From an uncultured Clostridia bacterium (GTDB taxonomy: Bacteria; Bacillota; Clostridia; Christensenellales; Borkfalkiaceae): a DNA stretch of 56,705 nucleotides. Of the stretch, positions 16,719-25,100 are shown in pieces. Positions within the stretch are counted from its first letter, which is position 1, and each line of letters starts with the position of its first letter. The stretch covers positions 1 to 56,705 of the forward strand of contig CAMXOH010000002.1 in NCBI GenBank assembly GCA_947245485.1. The letters are read 5' to 3'. The notes under the pieces are model-generated. The model saw nothing but the letters and a program-made list of their open reading frames with translations. It did no database searches and was not told the DNA's origin. Both the position numbers and the translations under genes were made by a program.

Positions 16719-17874
16719 AAGTTTTCCTTTTATTTAATAAATATTCGTATGCCTGTTCCGTCAACGGTTCAACGGGCATATTTTGTTTTTTGAGGTATGA
16801 AAGCTGATGCTTTAAAGCCGCGAGCATACCCTCGTCAAGTCCGATGGCAAAAGCATTGCGTAATTCTTCGACGCCCTCGAAATCGCGCCCGTATTCGAGC
16901 ATATCGGAAAGATAAATGAGTTTTTCGAGTTTACCCATACCCGCTCTTCCGCTCGCGTGGTACTTAATCGCGTCCAAAATTTCCCTGTCAGTGATATTGA
17001 ACGCTTTTTCAGCAACGTATGCGCCCGCATACTGATGAACTACGGGATGCGGAACGTTTTCGGGGCAGACAAAACCCGAGAGCAAACCGTCGTTCTCTTT
17101 CATATATTTAGCGCAATCGTGAAGCGCCGCCGCAATAATCGCTTTTTCTTCGGAAATTCCGAAACGCGGAGCGTTCTCCGCCGCGGTAATAGCCACGCGC
17201 ACCGTATGTCCCCAACGCGGAAACGAAAGATATTCCTTAACCGTTTTCAGACATTTTTCAAGTTCCAGTATACGGTATAAACCGCGCTCTCTAATATATT
17301 TTGCCGTATCTTCCTCTAAATATCCCTCGATATGTTCTCCGAGCGCGGCAACGGTGCGTACGCGCGTGGAACTTACCGGTTCGCCTGCAAACGATAATTC
17401 TATAACCCTGCTTAACCGCTTTTCGCCCAAGCCTTCGGCAAAAGATTTTTTCGCCCTCTCGATACTGCAAGAATTCGAACGGGCGCAAACAGCGAGAGTT
17501 GCGCATTCGAGTATTGTTTCGGGATTTTTCCACTTCGGGAAACATTCGAGCATATCCGCCCCGACAATGAAATACAGCCGTTCATCGGGATACCTTTTCG
17601 CCATTTCAAGGCAGGTAAGGTAAGAATAGCTTATTCCGCCCTTTTTCAGCTCATAATCCGAAACTTCGGCGCGCTCGACTTTTGCGAACGTAAGACGGCA
17701 CATATTCAGCCTGTCCTCGCCCGAAACAACCATTCTGCCCTCTTTCAAAGGCGTAACGCACGACGGCATTATTATTACTTTATCGAGAGCAAGCTCCTTA
17801 ATAGCCGTACAAACCATACATAGATGTTCGTAGTGTACGGGATTGAAAGAACCGCCGAAAATTCCTATGTTCAT
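16708..17874 (-). CDS. nadD: Fused nicotinate mononucleotide adenylyltransferase and YqeK-type HD hydrolase
   Basis: This 388-residue protein joins two enzymes that are usually separate genes. Residues 1-200 are NadD (GGSFNPVHYEH at 7-17, SSTRVR at 168-173), which makes deamido-NAD. Residues about 205-388 are a YqeK HD-domain phosphohydrolase, with His223, His252-Asp253 in LHDCAKYM and LSDMLEYGR (322-330); that family hydrolyses diadenosine tetraphosphate. The gene runs into rsfS. No ribosome binding site is seen; TATAAA at 17882-17887 ends 7 nt before the ATG, so the message may be leaderless. The fusion is continuous with no stop between domains. Confidence 0.93.
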   Translation of the reverse strand: MNIGIFGGSFNPVHYEHLCMVCTAIKELALDKVIIMPSCVTPLKEGRMVVSGEDRLNMCRLTFAKVERAEVSDYELKKGGISYSYLTCLEMAKRYPDERLYFIVGADMLECFPKWKNPETILECATLAVCARSNSCSIERAKKSFAEGLGEKRLSRVIELSFAGEPVSSTRVRTVAALGEHIEGYLEEDTAKYIRERGLYRILELEKCLKTVKEYLSFPRWGHTVRVAITAAENAPRFGISEEKAIIAAALHDCAKYMKENDGLLSGFVCPENVPHPVVHQYAGAYVAEKAFNITDREILDAIKYHASGRAGMGKLEKLIYLSDMLEYGRDFEGVEELRNAFAIGLDEGMLAALKHQLSYLKKQNMPVEPLTEQAYEYLLNKRKTYDE

Positions 17875-17915
17875 ATCAACGTTTATATTTTTAATACCGC
17901 GGCAATAATTAATAT

Positions 17916-18665
17916 ATGAGAAAAATCAATCTGCCGCTTATTTTAGATACATTATTTATTGCATTATGCGCGTTTCTGTTGTTTTTTACCGCTCTCCGTT
18001 ATTATACGGGCAACGCTTACGTCGCGCTCGGATTTGCCGTGTGCGCTTGTTTACTTTTCGGCTGTCTCAGCTTTCTGTACATAAGCCGCCGTCAAAATAA
18101 AAAGTTACTTATTTCGCGCGACGAAAAACAGAAAAAACTGCTCTCTCTGCACTTATCGCTTTCATCCGACGACTATATATGCGAACTCTTTGAAAAATTT
18201 CTGCAAACGGAAGGAAACAAGACGGAAATAAAGGGCGAAAAAATTTACACCGAAGATACCGTTTACTTTTTCGATTTCAAAATGCAGCCGCTTACCGAAG
18301 ACGATATAGCAAAAACGATAAAATTCAAAAGCGAACTGAAAAAAGTTTTTTACTGTTGCAAATGTTCCGCCGAAGCGTTGCTCCTTGCGGAAAACTTTTT
18401 AATAGACGTGAGAAGCATAGAAACGGTTTATCCCTTGCTTAAAGAAAAAAAACTTCTGCCCGAAAAATACGCCTACGGCGAAACAAAAAAAGTAAGTACC
18501 TGGAAATTGATTAAATCCCGCTTTTCACGCAAAATATGCGCGCCGCTGTTCTGGTCGGGCGCGGCGCTTCTCATACTGAGCTACTTTACGTTTTTTCCCG
18601 TTTACTATATCGTCAGCGGAGGAATAATGCTCATTCTCTCCGCCGTAACGCTTGTTATTACCTGA
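17916..18665 (+). CDS. Membrane protein of unknown function with a central soluble domain
   Basis: I do not recognise a family. The 249-residue protein has two N-terminal membrane helices (about 8-27, 36-57), a soluble central domain (70-190) and two C-terminal helices (about 206-226, 229-248). The central domain has an alternating pattern with YFFDFKMQPLTEDD and a YCCKC cysteine cluster. This faintly recalls membrane-anchored restriction-endonuclease-like (Mrr) proteins, but the catalytic residues are not convincing. It is divergent from nadD (41 bp) and its stop abuts the yhbY stop. No clear ribosome binding site is present. Confidence 0.7.
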   Translation: MRKINLPLILDTLFIALCAFLLFFTALRYYTGNAYVALGFAVCACLLFGCLSFLYISRRQNKKLLISRDEKQKKLLSLHLSLSSDDYICELFEKFLQTEGNKTEIKGEKIYTEDTVYFFDFKMQPLTEDDIAKTIKFKSELKKVFYCCKCSAEALLLAENFLIDVRSIETVYPLLKEKKLLPEKYAYGETKKVSTWKLIKSRFSRKICAPLFWSGAALLILSYFTFFPVYYIVSGGIMLILSAVTLVIT

Positions 18666-18959
18666 CTACAGTTCTATATGCTCGATATCTTTGCGGTTGG
18701 ATTTGCGGTACAGTACCGCCTTTCTGCCTATGACTATTACGCATTCCGCAGAAAGTTTTTCCGCAAGCTCGCGTCCCGTTTCCTGCGGTTCGCAACCCGC
18801 GTTTTCGAGAATGTTTATTTTAATGAGTTCGCGCTTGTCAAGACAGTCCGAAAAACTTGCAAGCATATTTTCGCCTATTCCCTCCTTGCCTACCTGCCCT
18901 ATCGGGGACAGATTTGCGGCAAGGCTTTTTAATTTACTGCGTTGTTTTGAAGTTAACAT
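18666..18959 (-). CDS. yhbY: YhbY family RNA-binding protein
   Basis: The 97-residue protein has the CRM fold: MLTSKQRSKLKSLAANLSPI, then GKEGI, LDKRELIKINIL and the C-terminal VIVIGRKAVLYRKS. YhbY proteins associate with pre-50S ribosomal particles. The ATG at 18959 is chosen because AGAGGAT precedes it and it matches the family start; a longer open frame overlaps obgE. It follows obgE by 14 bp, the usual Firmicutes neighbourhood. Confidence 0.93.
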   Translation of the reverse strand: MLTSKQRSKLKSLAANLSPIGQVGKEGIGENMLASFSDCLDKRELIKINILENAGCEPQETGRELAEKLSAECVIVIGRKAVLYRKSNRKDIEHIEL

Positions 18960-18973
18960 TTTATCCTCTGCTT

Positions 18974-20254
18974 TTAATTTATGAAATCGAATTCCACGTC
19001 GCCGACTATTACGGTGTCGTTCTCCTTTATGCCCATCTCGCGAAGTTTTGAAATAACGCCTTTCTCGCGCAGGATTTTCTGGAAATACGCCATCGAGTCG
19101 GGGTCGTTGAGCGCAACGTTGCGGCAAAGCATATCAACGAGCGCGCCGACTACCACGTAAGCGTCGCCGTCCATATAAATTTCAAATCCCAAATCGCCGC
19201 CTTTCGTATACGTAAAGTTTTCGTCGCTTTCGATTCTTCTTACAGGCGGAAGCTGTTTCAGAATTTCAAAAATGCCTTCGATAAGTTTGTCCGTCCCCTC
19301 GCCGTTGACTGCGGTTATGGGGAAAATTTTATATTTGCGCGAATATTTCTTTTTGAACGCCTTTACGTTTTCTTCCGCGCCGTAAACGTCGCACTTATTC
19401 AGTGCGATAATCTGCGGCAATGAAGATAGCACTTTGCTGTATGCCGAAAGTTCCGCATTGATTTTTTTGAAATCTTCCGTAGGTTCCCTTCCCTCGCAAC
19501 CCGAAACGTCCACAACATGCAGAAGCATACGCGTACGCTCAATATGGCGCAAAAAGTCGTGTCCGAGTCCCGCGCCGTCCGCCGCGCCCTCAATGAGTCC
19601 CGGAATATCCGCCGCGACGAAGGACTCGTCGTAATATTTAACCACGCCGAGATTGGGAGAAAGCGTAGTGAAATGGTAGTTCGCTATTTTGGGTTTCGCC
19701 GCTGAAATCTTGGAAAGCAAAGTTGACTTGCCCACGTTTGGGAATCCTATAATCCCGACGTCGGCAATAACTTTAAGTTCTAAAATCAGAACGTGCGCCT
19801 CGGTTTTCTCTCCCTTTTGCGCGAAGTTGGGCGCATGTCTTCTTGCGGTCGTAAAGCGGACGTTGCCTTTACCTCCCCTGCCGCCTTCGGCAATCAGCTT
19901 CTTCTCGCCCTCCGAAAACATATCGCAAATGACGGTATCCGTTTCGGCGTCCCTTACAACCGTGCCTACGGGAACTTTTATAACCATATGTTCCCCGCCT
20001 CTGCCGAAACATTTATTCGTGCCGCCGCGTTCGCCGTTGCCCGCAAAATATTTAGAGGTAAAGCGGAAAGACAGCAAGTCGTTCATACCCGAATCCGCAA
20101 CGATATATACGTTGCCGCCGTTGCCGCCGTCGCCGCCGTCGGGTCCGCACGCAGGCTTGCCTTTATAGGCTTTGAACGAATTCATTCCGTCGCCGCCGTC
20201 GCCCGATTTAATTGTGATTTTAACCTTGTCGGTAAATATATTTTTATCCGGCAT
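18974..20254 (-). CDS. obgE: GTPase Obg
   Basis: The 426-residue ribosome-associated GTPase has the glycine-rich Obg fold at 1-158 (DGGDGGNGG, GGRGGKGN). The G domain carries G1 GFPNVGKS, G3 DIPGLIEGA and G4 NKCD, and the OCT domain is at the C-terminus (after about 345). Obg acts in 50S assembly and stringent control. The ribosome binding site is AAGGAT. It lies 8 bp after the Rho-like gene and is followed by yhbY, so one operon seems likely. Confidence 0.97.
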   Translation of the reverse strand: MPDKNIFTDKVKITIKSGDGGDGMNSFKAYKGKPACGPDGGDGGNGGNVYIVADSGMNDLLSFRFTSKYFAGNGERGGTNKCFGRGGEHMVIKVPVGTVVRDAETDTVICDMFSEGEKKLIAEGGRGGKGNVRFTTARRHAPNFAQKGEKTEAHVLILELKVIADVGIIGFPNVGKSTLLSKISAAKPKIANYHFTTLSPNLGVVKYYDESFVAADIPGLIEGAADGAGLGHDFLRHIERTRMLLHVVDVSGCEGREPTEDFKKINAELSAYSKVLSSLPQIIALNKCDVYGAEENVKAFKKKYSRKYKIFPITAVNGEGTDKLIEGIFEILKQLPPVRRIESDENFTYTKGGDLGFEIYMDGDAYVVVGALVDMLCRNVALNDPDSMAYFQKILREKGVISKLREMGIKENDTVIVGDVEFDFIN

Positions 20255-20262
20255 ATCTATCC

Positions 20263-21594
20263 TTATTTTAATTTTTCTATTAAGTCGCGTATATTTTCGC
20301 CGCGCAATTTGACTGAAAGCGCAAGCTCGTCTTTTCCGAGCAATCTTTCCGCGCCTACCGCGCCGCTTGTAGCCAAATCGATAGGAGGCTCGACGCCTGA
20401 ACGGGAAAGTTCGTCCGATATGTTTATCCTGTTATTGAAAGCGCCTTTGAGTTCGGAGTATATTGCGGCGTCAACTATGTCCGATAATTCCGAAGCAAGC
20501 GCGGTTATTACCGTGAGCGAACCGCCCTCAGCCGCATTTTTGGCGGACGATACGAATTTTTTCGCAATTTCCGCCGCCTGACTGTCAAGCGCGGCGCAGA
20601 CTTGCTTACCGCAGGAATTTAAAGCGCGCGTAAGTTTGGTTAAATCGTCGAGAACGAGAACGGCGTCTTTGCCCGTTTCTGCCTGCCTTTTCGCATATTC
20701 GAGGGCAAGTCTTGCCGTTCTTACTTGAACCGCCGAAGGCGAACCGAGCGGCGAAGTAAATACGTCCGCACGCGAAAAAGCGCGCGAATACTCCGCGGCT
20801 TCTTCTGCTCCCGCGCCGAGCGACAGAATTATTATTTTGAGTCCTGCGTTTGCGCTAAGCAGTCCGCGGCAAATATTCATTAATAATTTAGTCTTACCGC
20901 TACCGTACGCGCCGGATACGAGAACGCGCTGTCCCAAACCAAATGGAGCGAATAAATCTATAATTTTATCGGATACGGAAATTTTCCTGTCGGGATAAAC
21001 GGGAGTAAGCGAATCGAAATCCGTCCTTGAAAAAGTAGGCGCGGCAGGCAGCGAATTAACCGTTTTAAGCACTACAAGTCCGGCAATCTCTTCCACGGAA
21101 TTACGTTTGCACCTGCCGAAAATAAAGTCTCCTTCGCGCAGAGCGTAATTTTCTATGAAATAATCGCTGACGAAAACGTCCGAACACAAATCTTCCTTGC
21201 AACCGTGTACGCGGATAAACCATTTGCCGTCGCTTTTTTCGAGTATGCCTTTCGCGTTAAAGTCAAGCGCGTCCCCTTCGAGTCCGCTTCCGACTGTCAT
21301 TTCCGTGCTTGTTTCATCTTCGGAAATATTATCCGAAAGACAAATTTCGCGGCAACGGAATATATCCGCAACAAGCTGTCTGTCATATTCGCAAGACTTG
21401 GGGTGCGCGCCGCGATTAGAAGGTTTTACGGGGTCGGCTTCTCCCGAAGCGATTTCTGTTATACTGTCGACAAGCCTGTCTTTTTTTCCTTCCGCCGGAC
21501 GGTGTACGCCGACGGCGCGCCCGATTTGGCGTAAGTCGTGTATGGTTTTACGGTTTAGCCGCTTCCTTATTGCTTCAATCAGCGTTTCAGACAT
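20263..21594 (-). CDS. Divergent Rho-like RecA-fold ATPase
   Basis: The 443-residue protein follows the Rho plan: an N-terminal SAP-like helix pair (about 15-50), an OB-like RNA-binding region (about 115-180), the FDSLTPVYP linker and a RecA core. The P-loop is GAYGSGKT (228-235) and Walker B is VLVLDD (312-317). Several Rho hallmarks are missing: the DERPEEV block with catalytic Glu is replaced by SLGAGAEEAAE, and NRSGTR with the arginine finger by ATSGAVGA. It therefore may not be a functional terminator by itself. It overlaps the MBL-fold gene by 8 nt and has its own AGGAG. A canonical rho may exist elsewhere in the genome; that is not visible here. Confidence 0.8.
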   Translation of the reverse strand: MSETLIEAIRKRLNRKTIHDLRQIGRAVGVHRPAEGKKDRLVDSITEIASGEADPVKPSNRGAHPKSCEYDRQLVADIFRCREICLSDNISEDETSTEMTVGSGLEGDALDFNAKGILEKSDGKWFIRVHGCKEDLCSDVFVSDYFIENYALREGDFIFGRCKRNSVEEIAGLVVLKTVNSLPAAPTFSRTDFDSLTPVYPDRKISVSDKIIDLFAPFGLGQRVLVSGAYGSGKTKLLMNICRGLLSANAGLKIIILSLGAGAEEAAEYSRAFSRADVFTSPLGSPSAVQVRTARLALEYAKRQAETGKDAVLVLDDLTKLTRALNSCGKQVCAALDSQAAEIAKKFVSSAKNAAEGGSLTVITALASELSDIVDAAIYSELKGAFNNRINISDELSRSGVEPPIDLATSGAVGAERLLGKDELALSVKLRGENIRDLIEKLK

Positions 21595-22204
21595 TTCCGC
21601 GTCTCCTCAATACAACGACTTTGGTATCTCCGTTCAAATCGCTGCGCATAAGTTCGAGTTCGCAGTCTTCGTTGTCTTCTACATACTCTTCTTCGAAAAG
21701 GTCAATAAATTCGTCAACTTTTTCAATATCTATTTTACAGCCTTTGTCGCGGTAGTGCATAGGAATTACCACGTCGGGCATAATTCTGTCCACGTATTCC
21801 TTTGCCATTTCCGCATCTATGGTATAGTTTCCCCCGACTGGAATGAGCAGTACGTTTACGGGAAGAAGCAAGTCGATTAACTCCGACGAACACGCCTCGC
21901 CCAAATCGCCCAAATGGCATACATCTATACCGTCCATACGGAATTTGAATATGAGATTTTCGCCGCGCGCTTTACCGCGTTTTCCGTCGTGAAAACTTTT
22001 AAAAGCGTTTATTTCCACTCCCGTAAGTTCGTAATTGCACTCCTTGTCAAGCAGTACGGGTTTGCCTTTTACCGCTTTAAGGTAGTCGTGGTCGAAATGA
22101 TGATGCGAAACCGTAACCGCGTCCGCGGTAAGCTCTGGCAAATCATAACCCACAGTCGGGTCGTACGGGTCGCATATTACGGAAGTGCCCGTACTCTCCG
22201 TCAT
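21587..22204 (-). CDS. MBL-fold metal-dependent hydrolase (UPF0173-like), N-terminus interrupted by a stop
   Basis: The open frame gives 205 residues with the zinc motif HHHFDHD (34-40), GDLG around 97 and a C-terminal PMHYR. The frame continues upstream to an ATG at 22240 that has an ideal GGAG ribosome binding site. That stretch reads MKI-stop-YLGHSCFK, where YLGHSCF is the expected first strand of this family. The fourth codon is TAA (22229-22231). The gene may be a recent pseudogene, use re-initiation at 22204, or contain a sequencing error. It precedes the Rho-like gene with an overlap. Confidence 0.75.
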   Translation of the reverse strand: MTESTGTSVICDPYDPTVGYDLPELTADAVTVSHHHFDHDYLKAVKGKPVLLDKECNYELTGVEINAFKSFHDGKRGKARGENLIFKFRMDGIDVCHLGDLGEACSSELIDLLLPVNVLLIPVGGNYTIDAEMAKEYVDRIMPDVVIPMHYRDKGCKIDIEKVDEFIDLFEEEYVEDNEDCELELMRSDLNGDTKVVVLRRRGNV

Positions 22205-22240
22205 TTTGAAACAGGAATGTCCAAGATATTATATCTTCAT
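22205..22240 (-). other. Lost N-terminus of the MBL-fold gene with in-frame TAA
   Basis: From the ATG at 22238-22240 the codons give MKI, TAA, then YLGHSCFK in frame with the MBL coding region. Conservation of the sequence after the stop shows that the lesion is recent or tolerated. Confidence 0.75.
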
Positions 22241-22285
22241 TTTTTCTCCAAATAAATTGACTTTTCTTTTGAATTAATCTGAGCG

Positions 22286-22675
22286 TTATTTATAAACCGC
22301 AGAAAGCGTTAAATTAATAATCTCTTCATCCGAACCGTTGGCGTATTCGAGTTCGACGCGAAACCCGCCTTTACCCGACAGCGTTTCGAGCCTGCGCGTA
22401 AAAATATCGTATCCGCCTGCAAGTCCCCCGCTTCCGATAACGCACTGCGTGCGCTTGCCGAGTTCAAAGTTTATACGCACGTTTTGCTCGCCGCAACGTT
22501 CCTGCGTAACGCAACCGCCGTCCACGCTCAAAACACACTCGTCGCCGTCGATATAATAGACTATTTTACACCCCGACGGCGTAAGCGTTAAAACGCCGTC
22601 CGACGACTTGCTGTCGCTCCAATCGGAGCCGCGGGAATTTACCGTCACTCTTACGTTTCTATTATTATAACACAT
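22286..22675 (-). CDS. DUF1934 (YwiB-like) beta-barrel protein
   Basis: The 129-residue protein is beta-rich with the family-like pattern FELGKRTQCVIGSGG, GGYDIFTRRLETLSGKGGF and a final LTLSAVYK strand. DUF1934 members have a lipocalin-like fold and unknown function. It starts 10 bp after tyrA. The ATG has no ribosome binding site, and a TATAAT (22664-22669) lies just inside the frame; a GTG at 22648 is a possible alternative start on a leaderless message. Confidence 0.7.
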   Translation of the reverse strand: MCYNNRNVRVTVNSRGSDWSDSKSSDGVLTLTPSGCKIVYYIDGDECVLSVDGGCVTQERCGEQNVRINFELGKRTQCVIGSGGLAGGYDIFTRRLETLSGKGGFRVELEYANGSDEEIINLTLSAVYK

Positions 22676-22685
22676 ATTTATTTAA

Positions 22686-23537
22686 TTACTTCAATTTTTT
22701 TACATAAATATCCGCGCTAACCGTACTTTTTTTACCGCTGTCGAAGCGCAGTCTGCCGTCTTTCAAAACCGTACGGAGCGTTTGTTCGTCGCCCTGTTCC
22801 ACTGCGGATTTAATCTCCTGCAACGACGATATGAGAGAAGAAATTTTCTCCGATACGTTGCCTGCGTTTTTCAGATACAGCGACGCCCAAACGTTTTCGT
22901 CTACTCCCGCGATTCTCGTCATATCCTGAAAACTTCCGCCCGTAAAGCCTATGCAACTTTCTATTTCTCCGTCTTTTACGTAAGCGTTGGAAACGATATG
23001 CGCGAGTTGCGAGGTATAAGCTATTTTCCTGTCATGCGTTTTTGCGGAACATTCCACAATATATTTAAAGCCAATTTCAGCCGTAATTTTTCGCACTGAT
23101 TCAAGCGCGCCCTTATCCGTGCTTTCGTCGGGCGTAATAACCATACTCGCCCTGTCGAACAAATCGGCGCAGGCGTTCTCTATTCCCGAAACTTCTTTGC
23201 CCGCCATAGGGTGACAGCCGACGAAATTGAAGTTGCGCGGAACTGCGTTTACCGCGCCGAGAATATATTCCTTTATACCGCAAATATCCGCGACGGTCGC
23301 CCCGTCTTTAAACTGCGCGGAGTTGAGAAATTTAACCGTAGCTTCGGGAGGCAGGGCAACGAAAACCAAGTCGTAAAGCGCGACGTTTTCCGTTCTCTCG
23401 TCGATAATTCCGTGGTCGAGCGCATAGAGAAGCGGCGGCTCGGAACGGTTCCAACCCGCGACGCGGTATCCCGCTCTTTTTAAAGCCATACATATCGAAC
23501 CGCCAATAAGTCCTAGTCCGGCAACGCAAATTTTCAT
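22686..23537 (-). CDS. tyrA: Prephenate dehydrogenase
   Basis: The 283-residue enzyme oxidises prephenate to 4-hydroxyphenylpyruvate for tyrosine synthesis. The Rossmann motif GLGLIGGS is at about 8-15, the active-site region HPMAGKEVSG follows near 115, then HIVSNAY and the helical dimer domain. The ATG at 23537 fits the family N-terminus (MKICVAGLGLIGG); an upstream extension runs into the repeat at 23570 and is rejected. No ribosome binding site is seen. TATAAT (23547-23552) ends 9 nt before the ATG, suggesting a near-leaderless message. No other aromatic genes are near. Confidence 0.92.
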   Translation of the reverse strand: MKICVAGLGLIGGSICMALKRAGYRVAGWNRSEPPLLYALDHGIIDERTENVALYDLVFVALPPEATVKFLNSAQFKDGATVADICGIKEYILGAVNAVPRNFNFVGCHPMAGKEVSGIENACADLFDRASMVITPDESTDKGALESVRKITAEIGFKYIVECSAKTHDRKIAYTSQLAHIVSNAYVKDGEIESCIGFTGGSFQDMTRIAGVDENVWASLYLKNAGNVSEKISSLISSLQEIKSAVEQGDEQTLRTVLKDGRLRFDSGKKSTVSADIYVKKLK

Positions 23538-23569
23538 AACAGATTTATTATAACAAATTAAAAGTTTTT

Positions 23570-23694
23570 CGTCGTTTTTTATAAACAAGCAGAACAAGGC
23601 GAACGGGCATTTTCGAACGGGCGCGTACACTGACGTACGTAACCCGAGAAAAGCGCAGTTCAACGCTGTTATGCGACATTTAAAGAAAACGACG
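23570..23694. repeat. Dispersed ~124-bp imperfect palindromic repeat, copy 2
   Basis: Same element as at 13583 and 35457, in the same orientation, bounded by CGTCGTTTTT and AAAACGACG. It sits between the tyrA promoter and the terminator of the HtrA-like gene. Left (AAAAGTTTTT) and right (TGTTATTATA) flanks are also shared with copy 3. Confidence 0.87.
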
Positions 23695-23740
23695 CTGTTA
23701 TTATAGCATACATTTAAATTTAATTCAACCCTTTTTCACC

Positions 23741-23775
23741 AAAAGCGGGAATCGGTTGAACCGAATCCCGCTTTT
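23741..23775 (-). terminator. Terminator of the HtrA-like protease gene
   Basis: A near-perfect 16-bp stem (AAAAGCGGGA paired with TCCCGCTTTT) lies 28 bp after the stop codon; minus-strand transcription would enter it first. Confidence 0.8.
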
Positions 23776-23803
23776 ACTAACTTGAAATAATTTTAAAATT
23801 ATT

Positions 23804-24913
23804 TTATGCGCCGTACTGCGCCGCCGTTACGGTAAATTTCGTAACTTCCGCATCGAACGAAATGCTGTTGCCGAACCAACCCGAAGTAAGCGTTCCGCGG
23901 CATACTTCTATTTCGACGCGTGAACCCGCTTTTATTTCCGACATCGCTACGTTGTAGTCGAGTATGGAAGAAATTATTTTGCCGTTTATCGAATACAGTC
24001 TGTCGTACTGTCTGAAAGTCTGCCCGTCGCCAACCGTTTCGGAAGTTAAATAGACGATTTTTTGCGTCTGAGCATTGACTCCGCCCGTCGAAATATTTGC
24101 TTCCGCAAGTTCGATATTTAGCGTCGCCCTGCCTAAAATATATCCGTATTCTATGAGGTCCGAGAAAACGGCGCGCGCCGTATTACAGGGAATTGCGAAA
24201 CATATTCCCTCTATTTCCTCGTCCGTGGTTTTAGCGTTTACCACGCCGATAAGTTCTCCGCGCATATTGAACAGCGCGCCGCCCGAATTGCCGGGGTTAA
24301 TCGCCGTATCCGTCTGCAATAAAGTCATTGCGTAGTCGCCTACGGTTATCGTTCTGCCCTTAGCCGAAAGTATGCCTTTCGTAACCGTACCGCCGAGACT
24401 GCCCAAAGGATTGCCTATGGCGATTAAATCCTCGCCCACTTTAAGTTCGTCGCTGTTTCCCCATACCGCTACGGAAAGTTCCTTTTCGGAATTCACGGTT
24501 ACAACAGCAATATCCGCGGAGTCGTCGGTTGCTACGAGTTCGGCTCTATACCGTTCGCCTGCGCGGGTAGTAACCGTAATTTCGTTGGCGCCGTCTATTA
24601 CATGGTTATTCGTTATAATGTAGTAAATTTCTGCGCTTGAACCCACTATTACGCCGCTTCCCGCGCCCGAAACTATATACTGCATACCCCACTGCGTTTT
24701 TACCGTTTCGGTACTTATTTCCACAACGGCGTCTGCAACCGCTTCCACAACTTCCGCCGTGGAACTGTAAACTTCCGAAGATACCGAAACGTAGGAAACA
24801 ATTCCTTTTGCCTGCGATTTTTTGCCGTTTTCGGCGCATCCGACGGCAAAAACCATACAAAAAGCCGACAAAACCGCTAACACCGCAAAACCTTTTCTGA
24901 ATATATTTTTCAT
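23804..24913 (-). CDS. Secreted HtrA-like trypsin-type serine protease (lipoprotein)
   Basis: The 369-residue protein has a lipoprotein signal (lipobox FAVGC, Cys26) and an S1C protease domain. The catalytic triad is His104 (NNHVID), Asp134 (SADIAVV) and Ser210 (NPGNSGGAL). A shortened PDZ-like domain follows (about 275-355, YDRLYSINGKIISSI). It should be anchored outside the membrane for protein quality control. The ribosome binding site is AGGAG. The promoter is TTGAAA (24965-24970) and TATAAT (24943-24948), 16 bp apart. A second protease of this class is encoded at 35587. Confidence 0.92.
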   Translation of the reverse strand: MKNIFRKGFAVLAVLSAFCMVFAVGCAENGKKSQAKGIVSYVSVSSEVYSSTAEVVEAVADAVVEISTETVKTQWGMQYIVSGAGSGVIVGSSAEIYYIITNNHVIDGANEITVTTRAGERYRAELVATDDSADIAVVTVNSEKELSVAVWGNSDELKVGEDLIAIGNPLGSLGGTVTKGILSAKGRTITVGDYAMTLLQTDTAINPGNSGGALFNMRGELIGVVNAKTTDEEIEGICFAIPCNTARAVFSDLIEYGYILGRATLNIELAEANISTGGVNAQTQKIVYLTSETVGDGQTFRQYDRLYSINGKIISSILDYNVAMSEIKAGSRVEIEVCRGTLTSGWFGNSISFDAEVTKFTVTAAQYGA

Positions 24914-24942
24914 AAAAATGCTCCTATTTTTTTTGTTTGAAC

Positions 24943-24970
24943 ATTATATTAGTTTTCACTATTTTTTCAA
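24943..24970 (-). promoter_or_regulatory. HtrA-like protease promoter
   Basis: TTGAAA and TATAAT on the minus strand with a 16-bp spacer, about 30 nt before the start codon. Confidence 0.6.
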
Positions 24971-25028
24971 ACCTTTATATCAAATGCGTAACAAAAAAAT
25001 GAAATACAGGTGAAAGTTATTTATTTTA

Positions 25029-25057
25029 TTGACAAATATTTCTGATTTGAATATACT
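25029..25057 (+). promoter_or_regulatory. Promoter of the pgk-tpiA-gpmI cluster
   Basis: TTGACA (25029-25034) and TATACT (25052-25057) are 17 bp apart, about 44 nt before the pgk start. Confidence 0.75.
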
Positions 25058-25100
25058 TGAATGAGTAAAAAAATATTTATTTTATAAGGAGTCGACGATT

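Noticed and set aside
19793-20581. 262-codon plus-strand frame opposite obgE and the Rho-like gene
   Set aside because: It spans two genes with complete conserved motifs on the other strand and has no ribosome binding site or recognisable domain.
23538-23663. N-terminal extension of tyrA
   Set aside because: It runs into the dispersed repeat and across the -10 box; the family N-terminus begins at 23537.
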